NCBI GenBank assembly: GCA_026394775.1
Contig: JAPLZY010000017.1
Location: 1 to 33,975, forward strand
DNA from: Candidatus Zambryskiibacteriota bacterium
GTDB taxonomy: Bacteria; Patescibacteriota; Minisyncoccia; Phycocordibacterales; DATDWN01
Direction of reading: 5' to 3'
DNA length: 33,975 nt
Position numbers and translations under genes: made by a program. Below the pieces are notes generated by a model, which ran no database searches, had not been told where the DNA came from, and saw nothing but the letters and a program-made list of their open reading frames with translations. Shown one piece after another: positions 1 through 10,248 of this stretch (its first letter is position 1; each line of letters begins with the position of its first letter).

Positions 1-99
1 CATTCTCAACTTAATCCTCTGATTTTAAAGAAAGAAATTGAACGATTGAAAACCTCGATGTATGATATCCAAAGGAAACTCGGTGGACCTCAGATCTAA
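1..99 (+). CDS. 3' end of a CDS truncated by the window edge (…HSQLNPLILKKEIERLKTSMYDIQRKLGGPQI*)
   Basis: Open frame 1 from base 1 to TAA at 97-99; no start codon in window; short fragment. Confidence 0.45.
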   Translation, partial: HSQLNPLILKKEIERLKTSMYDIQRKLGGPQI

Positions 100-149
100 T
101 CAGTTGGGTAACAGTTAATTATTATCTATTACGGAGAAGACATAAAGAA

Positions 150-1070
150 ATGAAAGAAAACCTTAAGTTGAGTCAAAAGATAAAAGAAATTGTAGAGAGC
201 TTGTCTTTACGACCACAGGAAATATCTGTTGCAATTATTGATCTGAAGGGGTCAGAGCCGCAGATTGCAGGTTTTAATACGGATCATTTTATATATCCAG
301 CAAGTATCTATAAAGTCTTTGTCGCTGCAGAAATATTGAGACAAATAGACGTAGAAGAAAGAAAACTTGAAGATGTTGTACTGATTTCTTCTCTAAATGA
401 AGTTGATACAAATGTTAGGTTTTTCCCAAAAAGTACTCATAAGGATTATCGACCACTTTTGAAGAAGGGAGAGACAGTCACTCTCGACTATTTGCTCGAC
501 CTCATGCTCACTCGGAGCGACAATACTGCGGCAAATATTCTCATTGATATTGCTGATCGGCAAAATATAAACAAACATATTATCATTCCAAATGGTTGGG
601 AAGGAAGTGACGTAACTCGAAAATTTTTAGACCGTCTGAAAGAAGAAGGGGAATATCGGGTTTCAAAAATTACTGTATCAAATACACGACATCTCGCAGA
701 ACTTTTTTATAAAATTGAAACCAATCAGCTTTGTAGTCAGTGGGTATCTCAAAAATTAAAAGAATATTTATTAAAGTGGAATAGAGACAAAAGAGGGGGC
801 TTAAATCTTTCTGTTTTTAAAAGCTATTACAGAAAGGGTGGCTGGCTTGAGATCAATGGATACAAATGGAATGTGTATCGAGGTATTAAAGCTGTATTTC
901 AAAAAGGATATGCAATACTGAGATATAACGGAGATGTGGGGGTGGTAGTGGGCAAAAATTCTCATTATTCTATCGCAGTGCTTACACTTTTAAAAACAAA
1001 GTGGCCATGGCAGAGATTTCCAATGGAGGAACTTTCTCGGAAGATTTATGAAATTATGGAAACAAATTAA
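150..1070 (+). CDS. Serine hydrolase, class A beta-lactamase/transpeptidase-like
   Basis: PASIYKVF (SxxK) and TRSDNTAANILID (SDN) motifs in canonical order; full-length ORF. Confidence 0.75.
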   Translation: MKENLKLSQKIKEIVESLSLRPQEISVAIIDLKGSEPQIAGFNTDHFIYPASIYKVFVAAEILRQIDVEERKLEDVVLISSLNEVDTNVRFFPKSTHKDYRPLLKKGETVTLDYLLDLMLTRSDNTAANILIDIADRQNINKHIIIPNGWEGSDVTRKFLDRLKEEGEYRVSKITVSNTRHLAELFYKIETNQLCSQWVSQKLKEYLLKWNRDKRGGLNLSVFKSYYRKGGWLEINGYKWNVYRGIKAVFQKGYAILRYNGDVGVVVGKNSHYSIAVLTLLKTKWPWQRFPMEELSRKIYEIMETN

Positions 1071-1071
1071 T

Positions 1072-1548
1072 ATGTTTTCTCACTTCAAGCAAAAATTATT
1101 CAAATATATCTTGTATCCGTTTGCTCGGGTGTACTGGAAGATACTGCGGCCGAAGACCTATGGAGCGCGGGCTTTGGTACTGTATGGAGATAATGTTTTA
1201 CTTGTAAAAAATCTCAACCTCCCATATTGGACAATACCGGGAGGAGGAATGGCTAAGGGAGAATCGCCAGAAACTTGTGTGATTCGAGAATTAAAAGAAG
1301 AACTTGACCTTGATATTGATTCTGTAGAGTACAAGCTCGGCATATACACATCAGGCCATGAGGGTAAACAGGATGAAATCCATATTTTTGTAGTTAAGCT
1401 TCTGACCACTCGATTTGTAAAACAATGGGAACTTGCAGATGCACAGTGGTTTCCGATTGATAGCCTTCCTGAAAACATCAGTTCTGCAACAATAAGAAGA
1501 ATTCAGGAACTGAAAGCAGGTTTAAGAAATCTTTTCTTACCGTGGTAA
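1072..1548 (+). CDS. Nudix hydrolase
   Basis: Nudix box GGGMAKGESPETCVIRELKEELDLDI; internal ATG at 1072 is a more likely start than 1048. Confidence 0.85.
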   Translation: MFSHFKQKLFKYILYPFARVYWKILRPKTYGARALVLYGDNVLLVKNLNLPYWTIPGGGMAKGESPETCVIRELKEELDLDIDSVEYKLGIYTSGHEGKQDEIHIFVVKLLTTRFVKQWELADAQWFPIDSLPENISSATIRRIQELKAGLRNLFLPW

Positions 1549-1602
1549 ACTGTTTATAAGATTGCCTATATACGAGTAGTAGTATAGTGATATAATAAAG
1601 AC

Positions 1603-2187
1603 ATGAAAAAATATATTGTAGAATCATTGGGTACATTTACCCTTACATTAATCGTTGCATTATCATTAGCGGGTAACTTTCAAGTGTCGACTCCGTTTTT
1701 GGCGGCGTTAACATTGGGACTTTTTGTATATTCAGTTGGTCATATTTCAGGAGTACATATCAATCCGGCAGTTACTATCGGTGCGTGGTCAATTAAGAAA
1801 ATCAGTAGTAAGGACGCTCTGTTTTATATTATCAGTCAGTTTATCGGAGCTATTATTGCTGTGTTTATAGTGTCTGGTACAAAAGGTGCAGTTAATCTCT
1901 CAGTTTTTAATACGGGAATGACTTTCTTTGCTGAGCTTTTGGGTACGTTCTTCTTTACGTTCGGCATCGCTTCGGTTGTATATGAAAAAACACCACATCA
2001 GATGAGTGGTATCGTGGTTGGAGGTTCACTCTTGCTTGGTATTGGTATTGCAGCACTTTTGGGTTCAAACAGTGTTCTTAATCCTGCGGTTGCGTTGGGT
2101 ATTGGTTCGTTTAGTTTTGTATACGTGCTTGCTCCTATAATTGGGTCAGTATTGGGCATGCGTACATATCGATATTTGAATCAATAA
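1603..2187 (+). CDS. MIP/aquaporin family channel
   Basis: Two NPA motifs (HINPAVTIG and VLNPAVALG), hydrophobic segments; -10-like TATAAT 1591-1596. Confidence 0.82.
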   Translation: MKKYIVESLGTFTLTLIVALSLAGNFQVSTPFLAALTLGLFVYSVGHISGVHINPAVTIGAWSIKKISSKDALFYIISQFIGAIIAVFIVSGTKGAVNLSVFNTGMTFFAELLGTFFFTFGIASVVYEKTPHQMSGIVVGGSLLLGIGIAALLGSNSVLNPAVALGIGSFSFVYVLAPIIGSVLGMRTYRYLNQ

Positions 2188-2189
2188 TC

Positions 2190-3041
2190 ATGAGTTTTTT
2201 TAAAAACAAAATAGTTAAGAGAACTTTTCTTACGCTACTTTCTCTTGTTGCTGTTTTCTTCGTCTGGCAGGGTGTAAAGTCTGTTCCTCTGGAGGGGGAT
2301 TGGCAAGAGCACCTCGCAATACCTTCAACAGCAGAATTTAATGGAGACTTGGTGACAGTGAAAAATGTCAGAAATTTCCGCTATGGTCCGACTGAGGCAG
2401 ATATGCAGGCAGGGTATTATGACAGAGTCTATGACCTAAGAGAGCTCAAAAAGATCTGGTATGTGACCGAGCCGTTCAATGAAAACCAGTCTGCGGCACA
2501 TACGTTTGTTTCTTTTGAGTTTAACAATGGGGATTTCTTGGCTATTAGTATTGAAGCACGTAAGACTAAAGCACAGTCGTATAGTATTTGGAAAGGCGCA
2601 CTACGCACATATCCACTCATCTACATAGCAGCAAATGAGCGAGACGTAGTGCTTTTACGAGCCAACTTACGTAAAGACAAAGTATATGTGTATCCAGTAA
2701 AATTAGAAAAACCAGAAAACGGCAGACTTCTTTTGGTGGATATGTTGGAGAAAATGAATAGCCTTGTTTCTACAGAGCCTGCCTGGTACAACACCTTGTT
2801 TACCAACTGTACTTCGGCTATTGCAGCTCATGTAAACAAGCTTTCACCTTCACGACTTTCTATTTTTTCTTGGCAATTATGGCTCACTGCATCTGCAGAC
2901 GAGCTTGCGTTAAAACATGGACTTTTGGACACCACTCTTTCAATCGAAGAAGCGCGTAAAAAGTTTTCAATCAATGAAGCCTCACTTCGGGTAGGAGATG
3001 TACCCGCTTACTCACAGGAAATCAGAAAATTTAAAGAGTAG
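2190..3041 (+). CDS. DUF4105 (Lnb N-terminal-like) membrane-anchored protein
   Basis: N-terminal TM; YNTLFTNCTSAIAAHVNKL resembles the DUF4105 NCT core. Confidence 0.65.
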   Translation: MSFFKNKIVKRTFLTLLSLVAVFFVWQGVKSVPLEGDWQEHLAIPSTAEFNGDLVTVKNVRNFRYGPTEADMQAGYYDRVYDLRELKKIWYVTEPFNENQSAAHTFVSFEFNNGDFLAISIEARKTKAQSYSIWKGALRTYPLIYIAANERDVVLLRANLRKDKVYVYPVKLEKPENGRLLLVDMLEKMNSLVSTEPAWYNTLFTNCTSAIAAHVNKLSPSRLSIFSWQLWLTASADELALKHGLLDTTLSIEEARKKFSINEASLRVGDVPAYSQEIRKFKE

Positions 3042-3075
3042 TTTGTTTCTTGTAACTATAAATAATTCTATCGCA

Positions 3076-3732
3076 ATGAATGAAGAACATACAAAAGAAC
3101 ATATGGGTAAACTTATCATTGCTCGTCATCATGAGTCGGAGTGGAACAAACTTGGAAAATGGACAGGGACTCGAGATCGACATCTCGATGAGTATGGTTT
3201 TCAGAAATCAAACGACATGGGTGTATTGATTAAAGATATTTCAATCGACTGCGCGTTTGCTTCAATGCTTGTGCGGTCAATAGAGACGCTCTCGTGTATA
3301 TTAAACGTCTGCGAGAAATATACAGTACCGACTGAACACTCGGCAGCGCTCAATGAACGAGACTACGGCGACTATACAGGAAAAAATAAATGGGAGATGG
3401 AGAAAGTACTAGAACCGCTAGAATTTGAAAAATTACGTCGTGGTTGGGATTACCCTGTACCAAATGGCGAGACATTAAAAGTAGTATATGAACGAGTTGT
3501 CCCGTACTTTTTAGAAAAGATTCTTCCACGACTGCAAGAAGGAAAAAACGTGCTTGTTGTTGCACACGGCAATTCTCTTCGTGCATTGATGAAATATATC
3601 GAACATATTTCAGATGAAGGTATTGAACACGTAGAATTTCCTTTTGGTTCTATTGTTATCTATGATCTCGATATGGAGGGACATATGATAGATAAAGAAA
3701 TCAGAGAGACAGCTTCGCATGTGCCGGCGTAA
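3076..3732 (+). CDS. Phosphoglycerate mutase / histidine phosphatase superfamily
   Basis: IIARHHESEWNKLGKWTGTRDRHLDEYG, LNERDYGDYTGKNK, VVAHGNSLRALMKYIE; start 3076 or 3103 rather than 2998. Confidence 0.85.
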   Translation: MNEEHTKEHMGKLIIARHHESEWNKLGKWTGTRDRHLDEYGFQKSNDMGVLIKDISIDCAFASMLVRSIETLSCILNVCEKYTVPTEHSAALNERDYGDYTGKNKWEMEKVLEPLEFEKLRRGWDYPVPNGETLKVVYERVVPYFLEKILPRLQEGKNVLVVAHGNSLRALMKYIEHISDEGIEHVEFPFGSIVIYDLDMEGHMIDKEIRETASHVPA

Positions 3733-3754
3733 ATTATCCCTTGGATAAACCACA

Positions 3755-3784
3755 AAAAAACTCTGTATAAAGCAGAGTTTTTTT
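3755..3784 (+). terminator. Rho-independent terminator
   Basis: AAAACTCTG-tataaag-CAGAGTTTTTTT. Confidence 0.8.
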
Positions 3785-3798
3785 GTTAGAATTAATTT

Positions 3799-4365
3799 AT
3801 GTTTGATTTTATTGACACAAAGACTCTCTATACCATAGTTCATGTGTTCGGTGCCATTATTGGTGCGGGTGGTGCGTTTGTAAGTGATGGTGTGTTTTTT
3901 GACACCATTAAGGACGGGAGAATTACTAAGCGTGAACTTGATTTTATGAAGTTAGGGGGGAAGTTTGTGTGGGCGGGAATTAGTGTATTGTTTGTGTCAG
4001 GAACTCTTATTTTCTTAACTGATCCAGCACAGTATCTCGCATCCGCAAAGTTTCTTGCTAAGGTAACTATTGTAGGTGTCATTGTGCTTAACGGCATCAT
4101 ATTCCACACCATTCATATTCCGCATATCCAAGATCATCTTGGTTTGAAGCTTAAAGAATCGAAAACATTTCTTAAAAAATCTTCTCTTATTATAGCTAGT
4201 GGAGCAGTGTCTTTTGTGTCATGGGTTTTCACAGTTGTCCTTGGAAGTCTTCGCAGTGTACCGTATAGCTATACTGACATACTGAGTGTGTATGCAGTGT
4301 GTGTTATCTTGGCTGTACTCGGCGCATGTACTCTGAAAAAAAGATTTTTCAAAATTAAAAAATAA
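3799..4365 (+). CDS. Multi-pass membrane protein of unknown function
   Basis: Full ORF with about 4-5 hydrophobic segments. Confidence 0.7.
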   Translation: MFDFIDTKTLYTIVHVFGAIIGAGGAFVSDGVFFDTIKDGRITKRELDFMKLGGKFVWAGISVLFVSGTLIFLTDPAQYLASAKFLAKVTIVGVIVLNGIIFHTIHIPHIQDHLGLKLKESKTFLKKSSLIIASGAVSFVSWVFTVVLGSLRSVPYSYTDILSVYAVCVILAVLGACTLKKRFFKIKK

Positions 4366-4383
4366 TGTTAAAAAATACCTAAG

Positions 4384-5496
4384 GTGATTAAAAAATTTTT
4401 ATTTATTTTCTTACTAGCAACACTTATGTCGCCTGCCACTCTTGGTGCGCAGGAGCTTTATAGTGATTATCAGGGCACATGGAGAGGAAAAGTTTTACAG
4501 GTAATAAGTAGTGAAATCAAAGAAATACCGGGTACAGAAGCGAAACATTTGTTCCAAGCCATCGAAGCAGAGATTTTAGACGGTCCTCAGGTAGGAAAAG
4601 TCGTGAGGATTGAAAATGATTATTTGAAACTTGATAAAGGAGATAGGTTTTACTTTAACTACAACGTAGATAGAGATGGAACCGAGCGGTACGGTATTAT
4701 AAATATAGATCGTCGTGGTTCATTGGCTATACTCCTACTACTGTTTGTTGGCACTATTATTCTCTTTGGAAGATGGCAGGGGGTGCGATCGCTTTTGGCT
4801 CTTGCAGGTAGTTTTTTTGTCATTTTCTATGTCTTGATGCCAGGACTTTTAAATGGGTGGAATCCACTACTTGCAAGTTTTTTGGTTGCAAGTGGAATTC
4901 TCTTCGGTGCTATATTTTTCACTCACGGATTTAACAGAGAGTCTGTTGTTGCTTTTTCTGGCACAATGATAGCAGTGTTTTTAACTGGGCTTTTTGCAAT
5001 TGTGGCGGTAAAGATGACAAGTCTTTCTGGTTTTAGTGCAGATGAGTCGATGTATTTAAATTTAAATACAAATGGCACACTTGATTTTACTGGGTTACTC
5101 CTCGGTGCAATTATTGTTGGAGTACTTGGAGTGCTTGATGATATTGCAGTGACGCAAGCAGCTGTAGTAAGCGAACTTTATGATAGTAATCCTCAGATGA
5201 GTAAAGCAGAGGCTTATGCAAGGGCATTGAGGATTGGAAGAGAACATGTGGGAGCTTTAGTAAACACACTTGTTCTTGCTTACACTGGTGCGTCATTGCC
5301 TATACTTCTCTATTTTCAAGTTTCAAAAATGAGCTTTAATTCTGCGGTAAATTTGGAGATTTTTGCAACTGAAATTGTGAGAGCGATTGTCGGTAGTATC
5401 GGGCTTATACTTACGGTACCTATCGTCACCCTACTTGCTGTTTTCTACTTGAAGGGGTACAAGTCGAAAAACCCACATGTACACCACCATCATTAG
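4384..5496 (+). CDS. YibE/F-like family membrane protein
   Basis: Signal/TM N-terminus, long TM series, LGVLDDIAVTQAAVVSELYDSNP…REHVGALVNTLVLAYTGASLPILLYF typical of YibE/F; GTG start. Confidence 0.82.
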   Translation: MIKKFLFIFLLATLMSPATLGAQELYSDYQGTWRGKVLQVISSEIKEIPGTEAKHLFQAIEAEILDGPQVGKVVRIENDYLKLDKGDRFYFNYNVDRDGTERYGIINIDRRGSLAILLLLFVGTIILFGRWQGVRSLLALAGSFFVIFYVLMPGLLNGWNPLLASFLVASGILFGAIFFTHGFNRESVVAFSGTMIAVFLTGLFAIVAVKMTSLSGFSADESMYLNLNTNGTLDFTGLLLGAIIVGVLGVLDDIAVTQAAVVSELYDSNPQMSKAEAYARALRIGREHVGALVNTLVLAYTGASLPILLYFQVSKMSFNSAVNLEIFATEIVRAIVGSIGLILTVPIVTLLAVFYLKGYKSKNPHVHHHH

Positions 5497-5568
5497 TAAG
5501 TAATTTACGAGTTAGGGTACTTTCAATTGCATATTTTTTAAACTGTAGTAGTCTTCTTTTGAGAGGAC

Positions 5569-6144
5569 ATGGAAATGTTGAACATTGTTTCGTTGGTTTT
5601 TGGTTTCGGCACATCACTTTTGCTTTGCCTTGTTATTTTGAAAGCAGAGGGGGAGAAAAAAAGCTTTGCTTCATTTTTAATGTGGGGAGTACTCAATGCA
5701 ATTATTGCATTCTCTCTCTATGTACAAGCGGGGAACTGGATGCCAGTGGTGCTCTATGCGGTGACAAGCTTTCTCACAAGTATTTGTATTTGTATTAAGT
5801 TTGGTATGGCGTGGAGATCTGAGGATACGTGGATAGCGTGTATCGCATTAACCTGCATGGTCACACGATTTTATGTGGATGCACGGTATGTCACGATCAT
5901 GACTACGGCGGCGGTGATGTTGGTTGGCATCTCGCAGTTGCAGGATATTTCTAGAAACCCTGACCTGCAAAAAAGTTGGCCGTGGATCGGTTTTGGAGCC
6001 GCACACTTTTGCTCTATTCTAGCTGGAAAAGAGTGGAGTGTGCCGGAGCGCCTTTATCCCACTGCATGCCTGCTTTTTTCTCTACTCTTGATACTGCAGG
6101 TTCACAAGAAGTCTAATCGTACTTTTCTGAACACTGTTTTTTAA
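5569..6144 (+). CDS. Membrane protein of unknown function
   Basis: Full ORF with several TM segments; purine-rich GAGAGGA upstream; start 5569 or 5575. Confidence 0.65.
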   Translation: MEMLNIVSLVFGFGTSLLLCLVILKAEGEKKSFASFLMWGVLNAIIAFSLYVQAGNWMPVVLYAVTSFLTSICICIKFGMAWRSEDTWIACIALTCMVTRFYVDARYVTIMTTAAVMLVGISQLQDISRNPDLQKSWPWIGFGAAHFCSILAGKEWSVPERLYPTACLLFSLLLILQVHKKSNRTFLNTVF

Positions 6145-6280
6145 TAACCCATTGTACGGCAGAAAGATCCATAAGCCGTAGAGTGGGTTTTTCTGTGCAG
6201 GTAAGTTGGTGGATAACTATCTTTCTCTGAAATTTTGCTGGTGGTATACTTATTAATATAAAAGCATAATAAATAAATGT

Positions 6281-6340
6281 ATGGCAAAAGGAACATCACA
6301 AAGAAAAGAAGTAAAAAAACCAAAAAAGCCAAAAGCTAAG
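6281..6340 (+). CDS. 19-aa Lys-rich basic peptide MAKGTSQKKRSKKTKKAKS
   Basis: Extended -10-like TGGTATACT at 6242-6250, ATG 6281, stop TAA 6338-6340, followed directly by a terminator. Confidence 0.45.
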
Positions 6341-6344
6341 TAAG

Positions 6345-6379
6345 AAAAAAAGACCTAGATTAATTCTGGGTCTTTTTTG
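6345..6379. terminator. Bidirectional-looking terminator
   Basis: AAAAAAAGACCtaga-ttaat-tctgGGTCTTTTTT between convergent genes. Confidence 0.75.
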
Positions 6380-6883
6380 TTACATATTTTTTTCAGGGTC
6401 AATACTCGATGCGTAATATAAAGACAGGATACTTCCAATACCAATAGTACATATTCCTAAAAAGTATATTCCAGAGGCCACAATGTCAGTGTGAGGCAGT
6501 AAACCTGTGGTGCTCAGTAGATAATTCCAGTCGTGCATTACCGAATCTCCACCGAGAAGGTCGAGTTGTTGGAGCACAGCATCGCCTGCATATACAGAAA
6601 CACTAAGCAGGCTTTGCCCAGTCCACAGAAGACAGAGTGCACCTGAGATATTTTGTCGGTGATAGAAAAAATAGAGTGCAATAGAGAGAGGAAGCATTAC
6701 TTGGAGACCACTACCTGCGAGTACTTGTATAAAAGTCCCAAGGAAAAAAAAGATAGTGTGACCTGCTTCGTGAAATATCAGGTTTGCATTGTCGATAAAA
6801 TGCCACTCTGTATAGTTTTTAGCGCAATACCAAAAGTATGCACAGGCAAGAACGGTCGAACCAATACGAAAAGATTTATTCAT
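6380..6883 (-). CDS. Membrane protein with HEAGH (HExxH) motif, possible membrane metallopeptidase-like
   Basis: NLIFHEAGHTIFFFLG plus TM segments; TATACT 7 nt before ATG. Confidence 0.65.
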   Translation of the reverse strand: MNKSFRIGSTVLACAYFWYCAKNYTEWHFIDNANLIFHEAGHTIFFFLGTFIQVLAGSGLQVMLPLSIALYFFYHRQNISGALCLLWTGQSLLSVSVYAGDAVLQQLDLLGGDSVMHDWNYLLSTTGLLPHTDIVASGIYFLGICTIGIGSILSLYYASSIDPEKNM

Positions 6884-6939
6884 CTGTATAAGTATAAGAT
6901 GAATCTTTTTAAAAGTCTTCTGTGATAAACTATAAGCAT

Positions 6940-7104
6940 ATGCAATCTAAAAAAATAATTTTTCTTACAATGACAGTAGGTGGATATGTCGGAAGCTATA
7001 TACCAGCTTTGTGGGGCACAGGGGAGTTTTCATTTGCGTCAATTATTTTTTCTGCCATCGGTGGATTTGCAGGGATTTGGCTTGGATATAAAATAAGTCA
7101 GTAA
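6940..7104 (+). CDS. Small (54 aa) membrane protein
   Basis: MQSKKIIFLTMTVGGYVGSYIPALWGTGEFSFASIIFSAIGGFAGIWLGYKISQ; Gly-rich TM hairpin. Confidence 0.6.
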   Translation: MQSKKIIFLTMTVGGYVGSYIPALWGTGEFSFASIIFSAIGGFAGIWLGYKISQ

Positions 7105-7202
7105 GTAAAGCTTTTTAGGGGAGATAAGGTATGCACAGTAGTATTAATAGTACATCAATATAAGATGCTATAATTAAGATACATTACCATTTATCACAAT
7201 TT

Positions 7203-8996
7203 ATGATCGAACTTATCGTTATCTGTTTGGGGGTTGGAGTATTAATAAGAATTTCAAGTCTCAGTAGTGCGGTCAGAGAAATTAAGGCTGAAGTTGCTGA
7301 ATTGAAAAATCAAAAGCTTGGTGGACAAGTTTTTGTAAAAAATACACAGACTTCTCCTGGTACATTCATGCCACCCACTCCTTCAGAGATGACAGAATCA
7401 CAAATGATAGTAGATAGTGTGGTGCAGGGCACACCATATTCTTCCCCTACGCTTGGTTCTGTAGCTTCAGACGATATCTCACATTGGTTTAAAGAAAATA
7501 TTTTACTTAAGATTGGTATTCTTATGGTTCTTGCTGGTTTTGGTTGGTTTGTAAGCTACGCCTTTATTCAAAACTGGATCGGTCCCGTTGGTCGGATCAG
7601 TCTCGGGTTTATAACAGGGGCACTCATCACTATTTTTGGTACTTTCCGACTCGGTAAAAATGAAGTTCAGGGAAACGCGTTTACAATTCTCGGTTCTGCA
7701 CTCATTATCATCACAGCGCTTGCGGGGCAGTATTATTATGATTTCTTCACGCCATTTATGGTTCTCGGCATCGCTTTTCTTGTGTCTGTATATGTCAGTA
7801 TGACAGCTGTGGCGTACCAGTCCGAAAAGCTCGGGGTGTACGGACTTCTCATTTCACTCTCCGCTCCTTTCTTTTCACATACCACCTCTATAGATCCATT
7901 TATTTTGTACGCATACCTTTTTGTAGTGAGTGCTGCATCTATTGGGCTCTCAGTTATCAAAGGTTGGCGTCTCATAAACGTAGTTGGAATAAGTGGTGTG
8001 CTTTTGTACAGCACATCTATTATTTTTGGCGGGTTAAGTCTTGTAGGAGATTCAAGGTATATGATACTGGCTCTTATCTACGCTATATCACTTTTGTACC
8101 TCTGTGTTAGTTCGTGGAGTCTTATCCAGAAAAGAGAGCAAGCGACATATGAAGATGTCTACCTCACGATTGCAAATACTGCACTTGTGCTCGGCACAAC
8201 GATACAGATAGTACCAGAAACATATCAAGGTCTTATTATTGCCGGATGGATGTTGGTATATGCATTTTCAGGTTTTTTTGTATTTCAGCAAACAAAAAAC
8301 GAAAAACTGTTTTATATTCACGCGCTTGTTTCCATCTTACTTCTTGCAGTCGCTACATCTATCGAGCTCAGTGGGCAGACAACACTCGTTATTGCTTTTG
8401 CTATTGAAGCAGCTGTTATTATTGTCGCTTCTTATGTTGTAACAAATAAGATAAGTATCGCTCGCGGGTTTGGTCTCTTGTTGATCGCGCCCGGCCTCAT
8501 GTCTCTACCAAGTCTTGTTTCCTCAAAATGGGATCAAGGTGTTTTACATTCAGATTTTGCTGTGCTTTTAATTCTTGCTCTCGTCTCGGTTGCGGTGGGG
8601 TATCTCTATAGTTTCTTCAAAGAACAAAACTCCAAAGAACTCCAGTTACATCAATTTATGTTTATTGTCGGAACGTTCTATGTGTATGCCATAATATGGC
8701 TTTCTGCGCACGCTCTTGCCGCAAATGATGACAGTGCAGTGTTTGTCTCTCTCCTCACTTTCACACTTATCGGTCTTACTACACACTTTATAGGATTGTT
8801 TAAGGACAATAGTGTACTAAAAAACTATGGAAAATTCTTACTCATTCTCGTAGTCGGACGACTTTTGCTTGTCGATGTGTGGAAAATGGAACTCGCACTT
8901 CGAGTAGTAACATTCATTGTCCTCGGTATTATGTTTATGAGTACCGCTTTTATCGGAAAAAAGAAGGAGACTAGCGTAATATCACCGATGCAATAA
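7203..8996 (+). CDS. DUF2339 family multi-pass membrane protein
   Basis: N-terminal coiled coil then long TM array with [23 protein letters not shown]. Confidence 0.8.
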   Translation: MIELIVICLGVGVLIRISSLSSAVREIKAEVAELKNQKLGGQVFVKNTQTSPGTFMPPTPSEMTESQMIVDSVVQGTPYSSPTLGSVASDDISHWFKENILLKIGILMVLAGFGWFVSYAFIQNWIGPVGRISLGFITGALITIFGTFRLGKNEVQGNAFTILGSALIIITALAGQYYYDFFTPFMVLGIAFLVSVYVSMTAVAYQSEKLGVYGLLISLSAPFFSHTTSIDPFILYAYLFVVSAASIGLSVIKGWRLINVVGISGVLLYSTSIIFGGLSLVGDSRYMILALIYAISLLYLCVSSWSLIQKREQATYEDVYLTIANTALVLGTTIQIVPETYQGLIIAGWMLVYAFSGFFVFQQTKNEKLFYIHALVSILLLAVATSIELSGQTTLVIAFAIEAAVIIVASYVVTNKISIARGFGLLLIAPGLMSLPSLVSSKWDQGVLHSDFAVLLILALVSVAVGYLYSFFKEQNSKELQLHQFMFIVGTFYVYAIIWLSAHALAANDDSAVFVSLLTFTLIGLTTHFIGLFKDNSVLKNYGKFLLILVVGRLLLVDVWKMELALRVVTFIVLGIMFMSTAFIGKKKETSVISPMQ

Positions 8997-8997
8997 T

Positions 8998-10197
8998 ATG
9001 AAAAAAATATTCACACTAGCTTTGTTGCTGTTTGTATTTTGTGCAGGGTCTTCGAGTGTTTTCGCGCAAGATTGGAAGCCTATCAAGACAGGAGATTCAG
9101 AGAGCATGGCTTTAGATCAAAAAATGATTCAATCGTTCCAAGAGTATACCCGTGTGGATGCTCAAAACATAGTTGTACCGAAGGTCTTTCAGGTTCAATT
9201 TGACTCACAGCTTGTCCAGAGTAACTCGTTTGGAGTATTCGATGAGACTGATAAAAAATTTATCCCGCACATGCTTTATAACGCCTACTCAAGTACACAG
9301 GTACTGTATGCAAATGAGAAAGTCGCTGGGGCAAATCTTTTAAATTTGTTCTACAAAGACAACATGGTGCCGTATGACTTTAGAGTAATTGATCCTGAAA
9401 AAAACAAAGCTCGCATAGAAGTTGGTTTTGTAAATCCGATTCAGTCTGATTCCTTGAATATTAACTTAGCTGATTATGTGACCTTGCCGGCTGCACTTAC
9501 ACTGAAAGCAGTTATTGATGATAAAGAAGTCGTTATCCTTAACAATTCAAAAATTACATCATCATATATTCGTTTCCCGGTTACTGTGGCACAGCGATGG
9601 ATTATAGAAATAGACTACGTTCAGCCCCTTCGAATAGTGGATATTGAACTTAGTAATGCATATAGTTTATCTAAAAATCGAACCGTAAGGTTTTTAGGGC
9701 TTCCTGGGCATATCTATAGTGTTTATGTAAATCCAGAAGCTTCTTTTCCTTACAGTAGGTCAATGGGAGAAGCACCGAATTTGGATAGTAATGACGACGT
9801 ATCGCGTATTATAGTTTCGTCCCTCTCAAAAAACCCACGTTTTGTGTGGGCTGACTCTGACATGGACGGTGTAGCTGACCGATTAGACAATTGTGCTGGT
9901 GTAGCAAATACTCTTCAAGAAGATGTAGATGGAAATGGTCGTGGAGATGCGTGTGACGACTTTGACCGTGACGGAGTAATAAATTCCTTAGATAACTGTA
10001 GAGATGTTCCAAACGCGAGTCAGATTGATACTGATGGAGATAAGATTGGAGACTCTTGCGACGCAGGTGAAAGTAGAGTTACTGAAAAATACCCAGTAAT
10101 AGTGTGGGGAGCTCTTGGTTTTGCAACGCTTGTTTTCTTCGGGCTTCTGTTTATTGCTGGAAAAAAGATAAAAGAAAACCAGGCTCCTTTGGTATAG
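8998..10197 (+). CDS. Secreted, C-terminally membrane-anchored protein with thrombospondin type 3 repeats
   Basis: Signal peptide; [49 protein letters not shown]…[13 protein letters not shown]-terminal TM; 1 nt after the DUF2339 stop. Confidence 0.82.
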   Translation: MKKIFTLALLLFVFCAGSSSVFAQDWKPIKTGDSESMALDQKMIQSFQEYTRVDAQNIVVPKVFQVQFDSQLVQSNSFGVFDETDKKFIPHMLYNAYSSTQVLYANEKVAGANLLNLFYKDNMVPYDFRVIDPEKNKARIEVGFVNPIQSDSLNINLADYVTLPAALTLKAVIDDKEVVILNNSKITSSYIRFPVTVAQRWIIEIDYVQPLRIVDIELSNAYSLSKNRTVRFLGLPGHIYSVYVNPEASFPYSRSMGEAPNLDSNDDVSRIIVSSLSKNPRFVWADSDMDGVADRLDNCAGVANTLQEDVDGNGRGDACDDFDRDGVINSLDNCRDVPNASQIDTDGDKIGDSCDAGESRVTEKYPVIVWGALGFATLVFFGLLFIAGKKIKENQAPLV

Positions 10198-10248
10198 CGC
10201 TGTAGATGCTCTTCAACAATTGAATTATTTGTGTTACGCTACAGACTC

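Noticed and set aside
9886-10060. Tandem DNA repeat in the thrombospondin-like gene
   Set aside because: Repetition is at protein level (DxDxDG..DNC) and explained by TSP3 repeats
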